Assembly (NCBI GenBank): GCA_013398175.1
Contig: VZRZ01004233.1
Coordinates: forward strand, 124,001 to 188,000
Source of the DNA: Climacteris rufus
Lineage: Eukaryota > Chordata > Aves > Passeriformes > Climacteridae
DNA: 64,000 bases
Direction of reading: 5' to 3'
Shown here: piece after piece, positions 49,834 through 61,808 of the stretch
How the letters are laid out: the number at the start of each line of letters is the position of its first letter
Numbering within the stretch: the first letter of the stretch is position 1
Notes under the pieces: generated by a model
Database searches by the model: none
Told to the model about the DNA's origin: nothing
Seen by the model: the letters and a program-made list of their open reading frames with translations, nothing else
Program-made: the position numbers and the translations under genes

Positions 49834-49945
49834 GAGATTTTGAGCAAACTGGTCTAGTGGAAGGTATCCCTGCCCATGAAAGTGGGGTTGGAACTAGATG
49901 ATCTTTAAGGTCCCTTTCACCTCAAACCATTCTATGATTCTGTAA
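49834..49945 (+). mobile_element. CR1 3' end fused to the NUP42 retrocopy
   Basis: Directly after the NUP42-derived AATAAAATGA, with no poly(A) between, the sequence becomes CR1 3' end: GATTTTGAGCAAACTGGTCT, 'ctagtggaaggtatccctgc', GGTTGGAACTAGATGATCTT, 'taaggtccctttcacctcaa', and the tail CCATTCTATGATTCTGTAA. The interrupted LTR resumes at once (CTTTTCAG). The simplest reading is one chimeric insertion in which a CR1 3' end primed reverse transcription and NUP42 RNA was copied as the 5' part. A separate later CR1 insertion exactly at the retrocopy end is possible but less likely. The bases TTTTC occur at both edges (48,901-48,905 and 49,947-49,951), consistent with a short target duplication. 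Confidence 0.88.
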
Positions 49946-50380
49946 CTTTTCAGTTTCCTATGCTCCGCCAGTGTGCAGGTGCACAAGAAGCCAGGAAGAA
50001 GCAAGGCCAGGACAGCTGACCTGAAGTGTCCAAAGGGATATTCCATACCATGGAATGTCACGCCCAGTATCTAAACTGGAGTGAGTTGGCCAGAAGGGGG
50101 AGGTCACTGCTTGGGGATGGAGTGGGCAGCAGTCAGTGCGTAGAGAGCAATTGTGTTGTGCATCACTTGTTTTCTCTTGGGTTTTATTTATATGTCTCCT
50201 TTTCCATAAATATTTTATTCTTATAATTGTTTTTATTATTATCATGTTTATTGGTAGTAGTATTATTATATTTTACTGTATTTGAATTCTTAAACTCTCC
50301 TTTTCTCAACCCATGCCTTTACCTTTTCTTCTGATTCTCCTTCCCACCACACCAGGAGGGCATGGGGGAGTGAAAGAGCA

Positions 50381-50429
50381 CTTGTATGGTGGATGGTTTG
50401 TGTTAAACCTTGTATGGTTGATGGTTTGC
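50381..50429. repeat. 28-bp imperfect tandem repeat at LTR 3' end
   Basis: CTTGTATGGTGGATGGTTTG (50,381) recurs as CTTGTATGGTTGATGGTTTG (50,409) with one mismatch, a period of 28. The first copy is followed by TGTTAAAC and the second by CGACA, which is how I recall the LTR ending. The repeat therefore looks like a local duplication inside the LTR's last 50 bases. Confidence 0.8.
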
Positions 50430-50433
50430 GACA

Positions 50434-53400
50434 GAGGCAAGAGTCCAAGAGTCTTAGGTGCTAATCTTTATTCCAACAATATATATGCACACGTAACTAG
50501 AAAGCAATTAGATAAAATGCATGATTAGTGATAGGAGTGACAACTTTCTCCCAAACTGTGGCTCTTACCAGTACCCAACAGTGTCAGGACCCTTTTTCCC
50601 CTGTGTCTTTGGAACCTTATATTCCTGGATATCCAGTGGTCTGTCTGCAATGGGACAACTACCGAAAGCATTGCTTAGAGTGTTTACCGGCTCAGCAGAA
50701 GGGCACTTTCCATTTTGCTGACTGAGAGCTGAATTATGACAAAAAGGAAAAGCACCTCTATTACTTCCCAACAAGCACATGTTTCCTATCCAATTGCTCA
50801 TCATCTGAGCTCATGAAATAGTTTTAGGATGCAAACACCACTCTTACCTCAGCATCAAGACGATGAGGAGGCAGTGAGATAGTTCTGTTTCCACAGGCTG
50901 TTTCAATGTATCCCTGTGGGCTGTCTATTGCTAATACAAATCCTACATACCCGAGGGTCCCTGTTAAATTCAGAATGAAATTAAGTACATAGCATGAGCT
51001 TTAAAATTATATTTCTAGGACAGGTACTTAACACTGGGTCCAGTGTAAAACGTGATACAGGATTTGGGTGCCCAGCATGTTCATGAAATGCTGAATAACA
51101 CTTCCCTAGGAGTCTGGAGACACCTTGTGTGGAGATCACAGATAGATGCTGTGTTTTACAGACAGTAAGTGCAAAATCCATGAAAGAAGCCATAGCAACC
51201 ATGCTTTCAATGGATTGGCTTCTATACTTAAGATGGAATGTTTCTTTAAATGCATCATTGTGTGGACAATTTACTGATGCTCGGATTTTTAAACAGGAAT
51301 TTACTTCAGCTGTTCTAAAAAATCAAAAGCATGAGCATATAAATTAAGATGAATTTGTCACCCAAATTATCAACCTAGCTTGTTCACTGGGAACAGTGAG
51401 ATCATATTAGCATTACCATAGCCTAGATATTCTGCTACTCAGAAAGAACGGCTCCCACATCATCCCAACTATTTTGCTCAGGAAATTGCAGCCCTTGACC
51501 TGAGCTATCTGGCACAAGATTGCTATGTGCCCTGTGCACAGACCCTAAGTGGGAAGTACCATCACAAGGAAAGGGATAATGATGCCATCCCATACCAAGC
51601 TGCCAGCCCACCACAAACTCTCTTATCCAACATCAGAGAACAAGAGGTCCTAAAATAATGTACTCACTGGGGGAAATCTTCCTGGAGATCTCTCTTGGAT
51701 GGAGAAGGACAGAATCAGCTAGGATTGTTTGATGTAAATGACAGTCCCTTACCAAATTCTCCTTTCCTGAATTTTCTCTTGCTCCTGGAAACTTGATATA
51801 ACATTACTTTTATTAACCCAGGGTACAGCAAAGGAATAGCTGAAATTGGGCACCTACATTGGCATCAAGAAATGCCCATAGAGGAGCATTCCTCACCTAC
51901 AGTATAAAGGTAAAATATACATCACTAAAGACAAAGGGACAATTTTCCTATTACGCATTCAAAAGATGCAAATTGCATTTCAAAGGCCTAAATGTGCTCC
52001 CAGCAGAAGGGAACACAGCTCCTTTCACCTTCAGGAAGTGAAGTAGTCATTTATGACAAAACCTTTCAGCTGGGAAGTCACTGCTGGAATTATATCAAGC
52101 ACTTGACTGAGGACAGAAAAGCACATGAAGTCTCATTCAATATTTGGGTGACAATCCTTGGTCATGCAAACTGTATCCACCAAGCTCACTTCCAGCTTTT
52201 GTAAACACAAAATATAGTTGTGTTTCAGATAATATTCAGATACTTTGTTTTGTGACTTTCACTCCCAAATGTTCTCTCTTATGAACCAGGGTTGTTTGTA
52301 CCAGTATGAAATTCCAAAACCAAGCCAGAAGAGTCAGTCTTATATCCCCCTCACCAGAACATTATTGCACCTGCATTAAAATAATGGTTCAGCATAAGAA
52401 AGGGCCTAAAATTCTGAACAGATCAAAATTATATGTGCAGGAGTTGGTTTGGGTTTTGTTTTTTTTTTTAACTTATGTATTCCTGTTTAATAGCTTAGTT
52501 TTTCTACTGAGACTAATAAACAGCACAATTTATCTAACATTTGCTGAGTTACTACAGTATACAAAACCATCTGTAATCAGTTTTACCTTGTGTGTTCACA
52601 TTATTAATAAACTATTCAACTGCATTTTTCTCTGTGCAGGGGATATGTGCCAGGTTTATGTTTGAAACCCACATTTATATTTGTGGTCCAAATCCATCAA
52701 GAGACAGACACAGATACAAGAACCACAGTCATTCTCCTACAAACTCTTTATATCTTCTTATTGGGCATGACGTGGATGACATGTTCTAGCTTTACCAGAT
52801 GTAAAGTGTGGCAAAATCAACACAGTAATTGATATAACTGTTTTACATAAAAATATTTCTAGCTTCCATTTCAAATCTAAAGAAGAAAATATGCATGCAA
52901 TTTTTAGAGTTAAATTTGTGAATTCTGCTCTTCTTTCCACTGTATTTCTGTTTCAGAAATTGAATGGATTACAGAGAAGAGCATGTTCACCAGGGAGAAT
53001 TGTTAGCACTTCTTCAAAACCTAGTCTAAAAATTGGCTTCAGAGAGAAGGCAAAATACTGTTTCTTCTGGATAAAACATGAAAAAGGATTTTAAATTTCC
53101 TCTGGCTTTCTTGCTTTTGGCTGATTCATTGTTGTACACAAATAGGTTTATAAGCAATGAAGAACAATGTTAAGTTTATTCAGAACGGAGTTTATTAGTC
53201 AAGCTAATCCTAAAGCTTTAGAGGAATTAATTCAGGGATTCAGAAACGATATTAAAAGACTGTTTTGATGAGCACCAATCAAAATATTTCTGAAGACCAG
53301 AAATCTAGGCATTTTCTTAAGACAATGAAAGAGATAAAGAAAAACTTACCTCCATATATTTTAACACTGCAGCATTCCCACAAGTGCTCAAAATTCTGGC

Positions 53401-56400
53401 TAGCCCAAAAGAGAATTGCACTGAGAAGAAACTAATTTATTCTTACGTTTGGCAAATGTTATTACCAATAGTCATTTTAATTTATTATAGTAATCTTTTA
53501 AAATATTTTACCATACAGAGTGGACTATTTTATTATGTATTTTGCTTTCACATTTTGAAGACAGCTCATACTACCTTCAGTAAAAAGCGTGCCTTCACAA
53601 TAATACTAACCATCTTACTCTATTTTTGTGATGTACCCATAGGTTCAGTATCAAACACTAAACATGTAACTAAAACTAAAAGTAATATTTCTATTTGTTC
53701 CAGAGTTGACTTTCTCTTAATAGATAGCATAGGTAGGACCCAACTCCACTTGCTACAACAACAATGACTTTAAGTTACATATCTGATTCTGGAGAAGAAC
53801 CTGGCTACATATATGTTTAAACAATTATCAAAGTAAAACTACATTACATCCCACCACAGTGTTCACAGTATTGCAGAGGCAGATCCATTTTATTTGTGGT
53901 TATTTTGTCTCTTTTCTTGCATTGCTGTAGCAAACACTTTATTCTCTCTCAGTGATTAGAAATAAAGTGAAAAAAAAGTAGACAAACCAAAGTCTGAGTC
54001 TCAAGTGATGATCATTCTCAAAATGACAGCTCACGTGTGTCTTATCCAGGATGCCACCATTTGCAGTAATAATTTCCTGAAGATTTTTGTTTGCAATGAA
54101 CACAAACATAACACTTACATAAAGAGTTATGGGAAAAAACCCCCAGTATTTCTAATCAAATAACATTATTTCAAAACTGAGTACAAAATCATGAATCAAT
54201 TCACTATACAAGTCCAAATTTTCAGAAGCATCTGAAGTTTAACTCCCTTAATAGCCCAAATACATTTTAAATTAAATTTAGAGGCTTGAATGTCATTGAC
54301 TATCAACAACCAAAGGTTTTGGTCCTTAAAAAGGGAGTGTGACATAAAAAAAACCCACTATGGAACAACACATATTTGGAATGTAAATACCTTAAAGAAT
54401 CAAGCTACTAGTAAAACATCTCCTTTGAAAACATGAGAAAAATTAATTCAGACCATCCCAGTAAAGAAACAATTAAGAAATTGGGTGCCAGTTCTCCTCT
54501 ATGGCATTAAACAGAAGGTACATTTTGTTTTGAAGTGCCTTTCTTCTTTGTGAAGGACACAACTATGCTCTGTTCTATATAACAATATGAGGAAAGGAAT
54601 GAAATTATTTCTGTATGTATTCTGAATAAAGGTTGGGCTGGATTTGTAAAGATAAATATTAACTACAAAGTCAACTTATTCAGTCTTTGATTTCAACAAG
54701 CATGTGTTACCTGGACTCTGCCTTTAGTCCAGTGTTAAGAGCAGCAGCTGGGATATAAGAAAACCTTATTTGAATTCATGCTAACTTATTGTTAGAAGGA
54801 ATGGAAGGAATAATAGGGATATTTATGCTGTTGAGGAAAACTGAAGTGCACTTGAACCTTGAGCTGTAAATGCACTGTAAGTAATCTAAGAATTTTATTG
54901 AACTGTAATTATTACTCTTGAATTGGAAAAACCCTGATTTTTCAGAGAAAGGAGAACTTACTTCAGATCAAATGATGAGATGTCTGTTTCCCAGCTTAGA
55001 TTTTTCTAGAGGACAGCAGAGTCTCTAGAGGCTCATACCAGAGGCTCAGAAGGGTGCCTTTTCAAGCCAACAGACCTACCTGTAATACTGTCTTAATGGC
55101 TAGGACGAGGAAAGGAGAAAGAGCAAAAGAGAGCTACTTTCACATGTTTCTTTGACAGGGATTTTCTAACTTTATCATCTAAAAGTCAGCTCCATAAATG
55201 TCACCTAGTCCCCTGGGCTCCTTTATAGTCGAAGGAGAGAAAGAGGCACCTCCAGGAGGCAGTTCATCTCAACCTAAAGTAGATATCTAAGACAGGTTCA
55301 ATGAATCACTATCTCATTTCTTTCTTATCCTATGGCTACGAAGGAAATGTGACAAGTAACTTTTCGATGTCTGGCTTTGTCAAGAGGAATTCTGACTTGG
55401 TGTCATTTTTCACTCCACACTGAAATGTCACTTGTGGATTTTCTTTGCCTTTGTGGTCTTTGTGACCTGGTTCACTTTCTCACCGAGCTTTGTAATGCCT
55501 GACCTGACCTCACTCACTGACAGGAGCCAAAGACTACTGGAAGATCCTCTTTTCTGTGGACAACCTTTGGATCAGACCTTAAGGGAAAAGCAATATGAGG
55601 GCAAAGGAACTCATCAAAATTATGTCAGAACAGCAAATTGGTTTAGTCCAGTCATTGTAGGAAAAGTTCTCCCTTGAATCTTTAAGACAGGGCCAATGTA
55701 TTGATTTTCCCACTGCAGAAGGTCATGCAGTTTTTTTACTTCATACCTTGTTCTGTCAAGCATAACTTGATAAACTGCACCAAAATTGCTCCATATGGTT
55801 GTCATTCACTTCTGGCCAGTAGAAAGGCCAAAGAAATGTGCTAGACTCACTCAGAAGCCTGCAATTCAAGAGTCTTTCTGCAACGGTCTGATGAAAAATG
55901 GACTTTGAACCTGAATTCTAGAATTCCCTCTATTCTGGAATTCATCAGAATTTATTAAATTTGGGCAATACATTAAAATTCTATTGTTAAAATACATCCA
56001 TGCTTGTCACTGAGGTGAAATCACATGAGTAATTTAAGTGATTTTTTTTTCCCTACCCTGACAAGAGAATCAGTTTAGGACATGAAGAGTCAACTATTTC
56101 CAGTATCATACATCAGTACATAAGAAAGCAGTTATAGTGAGGTTGAATTTAGTGACAATGTATGAAAACTTTCTCAAATTTTCCGCTGTAAGATCAATGG
56201 CAAGGATTTCTTACTGAAATCAGAAATAGTTTGTGTTGTGCTTCAAAATACATTGTATTGTTCAAAAATATGGGGAAGATAAGCCAGAGGCTCAAATAAT
56301 CTTGAAAACATGTCATTATCAAACAGAAGTTATCAATCATGGTACTGTGTGAAACATGACAAAAATGGCAAAAAAAAAATAGACCTTGACTTGAGAGCAT

Positions 56401-59400
56401 CCATTCTTCCTTCACATATAAGAATAACAGAGTTGTCATACAGATAACCTACTGATTTTCATATAGCAACAGAATTCTCATTGGAAGGCAGTTTTTATCA
56501 GAACACCAACCTGAAATGTGGAAACTTCTTTGTAAATTCTGGTCAAAAGTGGCTCACGTCTGAAGTAAATGGGTAAAGATCAGTAAACAAATCCTGAAAA
56601 GCTATGGAAGTCTGCTTGAGAGCTTCCAACTCTGCAGATTCAAGAGGCTAAGAGTAAGAATAAAAAGCACCATTGCACTTCAATTTGCAAAAACCTACCA
56701 TATTAACAATAACAACAATTTTGTGAAGAAAACCTATTCAAAATTTAAAATAATTTCCAAATAGCCTGAAGGAAAACAATTCACACTTTTAGTTCAGGTA
56801 TGTTTACCAACACATATGTCTCCTATCCTTCTACCTATATGAATCCATGTGAGTTAAACACAAAAACTTGAACTTCAGTAAACCAAACTTTGACAGTTTT
56901 TACACAATTGACTCAAAACCAAGTGATCTTTAACAATTTGTCATTAGAATTAAAGATGAAGTAAAAGGTACCATTATTGCCATTTCATTATTATTAATTT
57001 ACTATTATAATGAAAAATACCATGAATAGTTAATTATCCTAACCACACAAGGAATTTAACACCAAACAAAAAATATTAGCAAAAGGAAAGAAAGAACTAA
57101 GTTACTTCGAAGTTATTCTGTCTCTCTCACAAATGTGGAGTAAATGGATGATTTAAATCTCAAGTTAGACTTCATTTTTCCTACTAGTTCTCTTTAAAAG
57201 AACATTTATGTTTTAAACCTCGTCAAATAACTGTGAAGTACTTCCTATGGTGCATGGGGATTTTTCCGTTTTCTTTCACCTAGTCACTTTATTTTACAAA
57301 AAAAATCATTTCATCTACTTTATTTTCAAAAAAAAACCTGCCTTTTTTTGTTTAAAAGCACTTTTGGCTTTCAGGGAGGCTTACTATAAAGAAAAATCTT
57401 CCAGAGCTCTGTCCAGTTCAGATCACATCAGGAAAAAATTATAAAGGGACTTTTAAATAATGGATCACAGAGTCCAATACTGCTAATATTTATGACTGCA
57501 AACCTAAGCATCCAGGAGTTGAAGCCCTTCCTTTTCTCAGTAAAATGAGATAGCAATCCATGTTTACATTTGGTCTGTGGATTACTGCTGGTCCTGCCCC
57601 AGGATTCCAGGATGATACCATGGCTACAGCATGACTGGTCTTAGTGATCCCACAAATGGTGCACCCTCTTCTACAGCGCAGAGGAGCTTCGGTGCCACAT
57701 GTGACCAAACACTGTCCTGAAAAGACATATCTTGAAATGCCCATTTGACCTTCCCAGAAGCACCATTATTTTTAAAAATGGTGAAGAAAATCAGTTTCCT
57801 TTTGCTTTTTATTTTCTAAAATGTTGAAATCTTCATTGGAAAAAATCAGTTACATGTGAACTACAGTGAAAGATGAAAATATTCATATCTGTCATCCATC
57901 TCCTGGCTTACAGAGCAAGTCCTTCAGGGAGCACGACAAATCCACATCATCTTTCTAAATGTCAATTTTGTGCTTGGACCTGTGGCTTAGATATCAGATA
58001 AAAATCACACATAACCACACAACATTAAAGCAGATGCTGAAAAGAATAATTCTGTTGAGTGAAAGTCATCATGAACTTAGACCAACATAAAGGCTTCTTC
58101 CACATCTACCTTTCCCTACTAAACCAGATCTTGGGCAATACATTGCCAGTCACTTTAGAAAACATTTATTGCTCGTTGTTGCTTTGTGTTAATTTTACAT
58201 TGTTTGATCACATAAAGACCTTTCTGGTATGAGCTTCATGCATTTATAAGTCAACTTCAGATCTAAGGATAAAAAGCACTAGCTAAAAGTGTTTTCATCA
58301 TTTCCACTGCAAAGGACACAGAAAATGGGAGTCTTGAGGTTAGAGAGGTTATACTGGGGCTGCAGAACACAGCTTTATATACTAATGTAAAGTTGTTACT
58401 GAAAACTTCAACACAGACCTAATGAAATCATTAGTACTGAGAAATTATACACCTATACTCTGCAAATAACCCATGCATTCTCTCTCTTAGCAATTCTTAA
58501 ACCGGACAAATCTTGCAGGAATGACCCTCGAGAAATATAGCCCTCCCTTTTTCATACAGTTATCACAGGCAGTAACTACTTACATATTTAAAACTCATTT
58601 CTCTAGCAAAGAGAAGTCAGATATGTGTCTCCAGGTCACAGCCCGGGACTGGAAGGTTATGAGAAGACCCTACAGCCTTGGAATCATGACAGAACCTAAT
58701 AAAACTTTCTGCAGGGCTCACCAGCTTCACCTTCCTGGGGTTTGCCCAGAGCTGCCAACCCAGGTCCGGGCCCACAGCAGCCTGTTCTCCACACTGGAAT
58801 TTAGCAGTGGATAAGCTTAACAGCCCCTTGTTCACATTGATTCACTAGCAAGGCTGTTTAGGCCTACTTTGTTCCTATCAGCACATGACACCACTGACAG
58901 GATGGCAATACATTTGGAGTGATTTTCATACAGTACATGTAAAAAAAAGTATGAGCAGTGAATTTCAAGCACTTCCACACAGATGGCAATGGAGTGTGAA
59001 AAACTATTCCATTTTCCCACACTCAGATAAGAAAGTATAAATGTGAAATAAACTGGAGATTTTTCATCTGAGGAAAAGAAAAATGCAAAAAAAAGTTAGA
59101 AAACAATGTCTTGATGGAGCTCAGCAACCCCCGTTTATCATTTGTTATACAATCATCCTCATTGCAAGACAGTGGGTTGATTCACTGGAATATGCCACTC
59201 CAAACCACTATATTTTGCAATCTCTTACTGCCATCTTATGCCATTTTTTGTCACTGCACAGTCCATAACATAATAAAAGTTGGCAAAAAAATGGTTTTTT
59301 TACATTTAGCATTGCCTTTCACAAGTGTTTGTCATTCTATCAGCTCATTATCATGTGGCCCTCATTTTTGCACCCCCAATCCTGCAAGAAAATAGTGAAC

Positions 59401-60274
59401 ATTGAATTATTTTTGAAGTTGATGAGAACTGAGAACCCCCACCACCTTTGAGGATTGTGTTAGAAAGGTTAATAATCAGCTCTCCCCTTCAAAACTATTT
59501 CTTCAGTTGCTCATTGCTTTTCAGACATGTGGCTTGAGTCTTAAATAATGGTCTCTAAAGACCATGAGCAAAACAGGAAAGTTCAACTTACACTCTAAAA
59601 GTTAAAGTGGGTTTTTCCCTTTTCTTGCCCCATCGACCCTAACAAATTTTTCACAAGCCAAGATATTTCCCCAGCAATATCTAAAAAACACTCAATTTTA
59701 GTTCTGCTCTTGGTTTTGATTATTAGACTTAAGTAAAGAAAGTATCATGTGACTGAAGTGTTAGAGCAAAGAGATTAATTCCTTCTCCCACTCAGTTGTA
59801 CTTTTGTTCTTCTTGTTGCTGCACGGATGAAAATTAAAATAGAGCTCATCTCAATACAACCAATGTGAACAAATTTTCCAACTCACTGCAAATTATCCAG
59901 TCAAATTTTATGCCACATAAACTCCATTTTCATAACATGCATTGACTACAACTCTTCCCACCTATTGCAATCTCACAGCACAATGTTGCAAGACAATTAA
60001 CATTTGTATTTATTTTTCTATATGTGCTACAAAACTCCTTTTTAACACACTGCAGTGATCAGTCTCAAGGATAATATAGTCAAATGAGAGCTGCAAACTA
60101 TTTCAATATTTGACTTTCCCTAACACTGTAGCAATTATTATATCTCAATAATACATCCACAGGAGAGTCATCTAATGTAGTAGGATCCAAGTATTTAAAA
60201 GTAAAATTACCTTCTTCTGTGTTCAGTTTCCTGAGAGACCAATATTACCCAAAAAAATGACAAATTGATGCAAT
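50434..60274. other. Non-coding stretch, no recognised element
   Basis: This 9.8 kb has no exon, RNA gene or repeat that I can name. Open frames reach 127 codons (53,384-53,767), which is rich in hydrophobic residues through AT-rich composition. A/T homopolymers are common (52,461, 56,041, 57,297, 57,330). Around 59,360-59,460 a few words ('caccccaatcctgcaag') faintly recall very old amniote LINE 3' sequence, but not enough to annotate. Confidence 0.45.
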
Positions 60275-60780
60275 GTTCTCCATTCTGGACTACGCATTCA
60301 GCTCTGGGGTCCGCAGCACAGAAAGGACACTGACTTATTGGAGGAGGTCCAGAGGAGGGCCTTAAAGATGATCAGAGGGATAGAACAGCTCTCCTATGAG
60401 GAAAGGCTGAGAGAATTGGCATAGTTTAGCCTGAAAAAGACAAGGCTCCGGGGAGATCTTATAGCAGCATTCCAGTACCTAAAGGGGGCCTACTGGAAAG
60501 ATGGAGAGGAACTTTTTACAAGGGTCTGTAAAGATAGGACAAGGGATAATGGTTTTAAAATTAGAGTAGGTTTAGATTGCATATTACAAAGAATTTTTTT
60601 ACTGTGCGGATGGTGAGGCACTGGAACAGGTTGCCCAGAGAAACAGTGGATGCCCCATCCCCAGGATGGGGCCCTGAGCAAGCTGGTCTAGTGAAAGGTG
60701 CCCCTACCCATGGCAGGAGGGTTGGACTACACAGTTCTTCAGGGTCCCTTCAAACCCAGACCATTCTATGATTCTATGAT
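60275..60780 (+). mobile_element. CR1 LINE, 5'-truncated
   Basis: About 505 bases of avian CR1 in sense orientation. Landmarks are CATTCAGCTCTGGGGTCCGC (60,295), GAGGTCCAGAGGAGGGCCTT (about 60,344), 'ctcctatgaggaaaggctga' (about 60,393), 'ccggggagatcttatagcag' (about 60,449), 'gataggacaagggataatgg' (about 60,533), CACTGGAACAGGTTGCCCAG (about 60,619), GGCAGGAGGGTTGGACTACA, and the perfect tail ATTCTATGATTCTATGAT (60,763-60,780). The segment corresponds to the C-terminal part of ORF2 plus the 3' UTR. It is less diverged than the 38.6 kb fossil. Many stops are present and the 5' end is missing, so it is inactive. Confidence 0.95.
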
Positions 60781-61300
60781 TGGGACCCTGTTAGAACTCT
60801 CTGTTCTGAGGCACACCACAGTGTGGTGAAATTAAAGTTATGGTTTGCTACATTCTGCTTACTTGCAAGGAGAAAAAGTGAAGAATCTAACCTTGAAAAC
60901 TCCCCAAACATGCCAGATTGGTATAAACACAACCATATGGTTGATCTTGCAATTATTTCTTTTCCTTAGTATTTGTGTAACTCCCTGTGGTCTGTATTTT
61001 TAAAGTTCTAATTCACCATTTCAGGTGCAAGATAGGGTCCCTCCTGTAAAACAGGGATATTAGAGTCACACATACTCAAGGTCATTCAAAATATTGGAGC
61101 TTTTTTTTCCTTCACAGATCTTATTAATACAAAAGGAGGAAGAGTAAATATAGAGAAAAGTGGTATGGATTATCAAGGCAAAGCTATTTCTCACTGACAA
61201 TACTGGTCTCCTGAAAACTGCAGGGAAGTACAGTTAGCGGATATGAAGTCCAGTTACTATTAAAATATAATAAAATACTCAACCTTTTAAACAAAGTGTA
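60781..61300. other. Spacer between two CR1 copies
   Basis: About 520 bases of AT-rich DNA lie between two CR1 elements that meet tail to tail. No feature is recognised inside. Confidence 0.5.
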
Positions 61301-61808
61301 ATAGAATCATAGAAGACGGGGTTGGAAGGGACCTTTGAAGGCCATCAAGTTCAACCCTCCTGCAGTGGGCAGGGAAACCTTTCACTCAACAAGGTTGCTC
61401 AAAGCCCAGTCCAGCCTGGCCTTGGATGTTTTCAGGGATTTGGGCATCTACCACCTCTCTGGGAAAGTTCAACCCTCCTGCAGTGGGCAGGGAAACCTTT
61501 CACTCAACAAGGTTGCTCAAAGCCCAGTCCAGCCTGGCCTTGGATGTTTTCAGGGATTTGGGCATCTACCACCTCTCTGGGAAACCTATTCCTTTGTTGT
61601 GCCACCCTCATAGTAAAAAATGTTTTCCTTATATCTGGTCTGAATCTATCCTCTTTTAGTTTATCACCATCACCCCTTGGCCTAACTCTACCGGCCCTGC
61701 TAAAATGTTTGTCCACACCCTTCCAGCAGGTTCCCTTTAAGCACTGAAATGCTGCTACTGGAGCCTTCTCTTCTCCAGGCTGAACAACCCCACTGGCTCA
61801 GCCTGATA
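61301..61808 (-). mobile_element. CR1 LINE, antisense, with internal tandem duplication
   Basis: The CR1 3' end is at the left on the minus strand. The plus strand begins ATAGAATCATAGAAGACGGG, then GGTTGGAAGGGACCTTTGAA, and later carries 'attcctttgttgtgccaccc', 'ttttccttatatctggtctg', 'accatcaccccttggcctaa' and 'ttctcttctccaggctgaac'. These are the usual antisense landmarks of a CR1 subfamily that differs from the plus-strand copy at 60,275. Without the duplication it would be about 390 bases. It is 5'-truncated and non-coding. Confidence 0.95.
61349..61584. repeat. Perfect 118-bp tandem duplication inside CR1
   Basis: Unit one is 61,349-61,466 and unit two 61,467-61,584. Both run from GTTCAACCCTCCTGCAGTGG to CCACCTCTCTGGGAAA, and I find no difference between them by eye. 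The normal CR1 order resumes after unit two (CCTATTCC), so one unit is extra. Two A bases immediately precede both units, a possible microhomology. Identity of the copies in an element that is itself diverged implies a recent event or an assembly artefact. Confidence 0.93.

Larger units (their letters stand above)
48756..50433 (+). mobile_element. ERVL-like solo LTR, split by a retrocopy
   Basis: The left part (48,756-about 48,905) starts TGTCCTCGTTTTGGCTGGGA and includes 'gagaataatattgataacac' and 'gttgttgctaagta'. The right part (about 49,946-50,433) continues with CTTTTCAGTTTCC, 'aggtgcacaagaagccagga', 'aaagggatattccataccat', a degraded TATA region (CAGTATCTAAACTGG), 'gcaattgtgttgtgcatcac', and ends GCGACA. 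Together they form one LTR of roughly 640 bp of a type I recall as very common in songbirds. The flanks GAGTC (48,751-48,755) and GAGGC (50,434-50,438) look like a 5-bp target duplication with one change, and 5 bp is usual for ERVL elements. No internal viral sequence remains. The intervening 1.04 kb is a later insertion. Confidence 0.82.

Noticed and set aside
53384..53767. 127-codon hydrophobic open frame as a membrane protein
   Set aside because: The hydrophobicity follows from AT-rich composition (Phe, Ile, Leu, Tyr codons). No signal or family pattern is seen.
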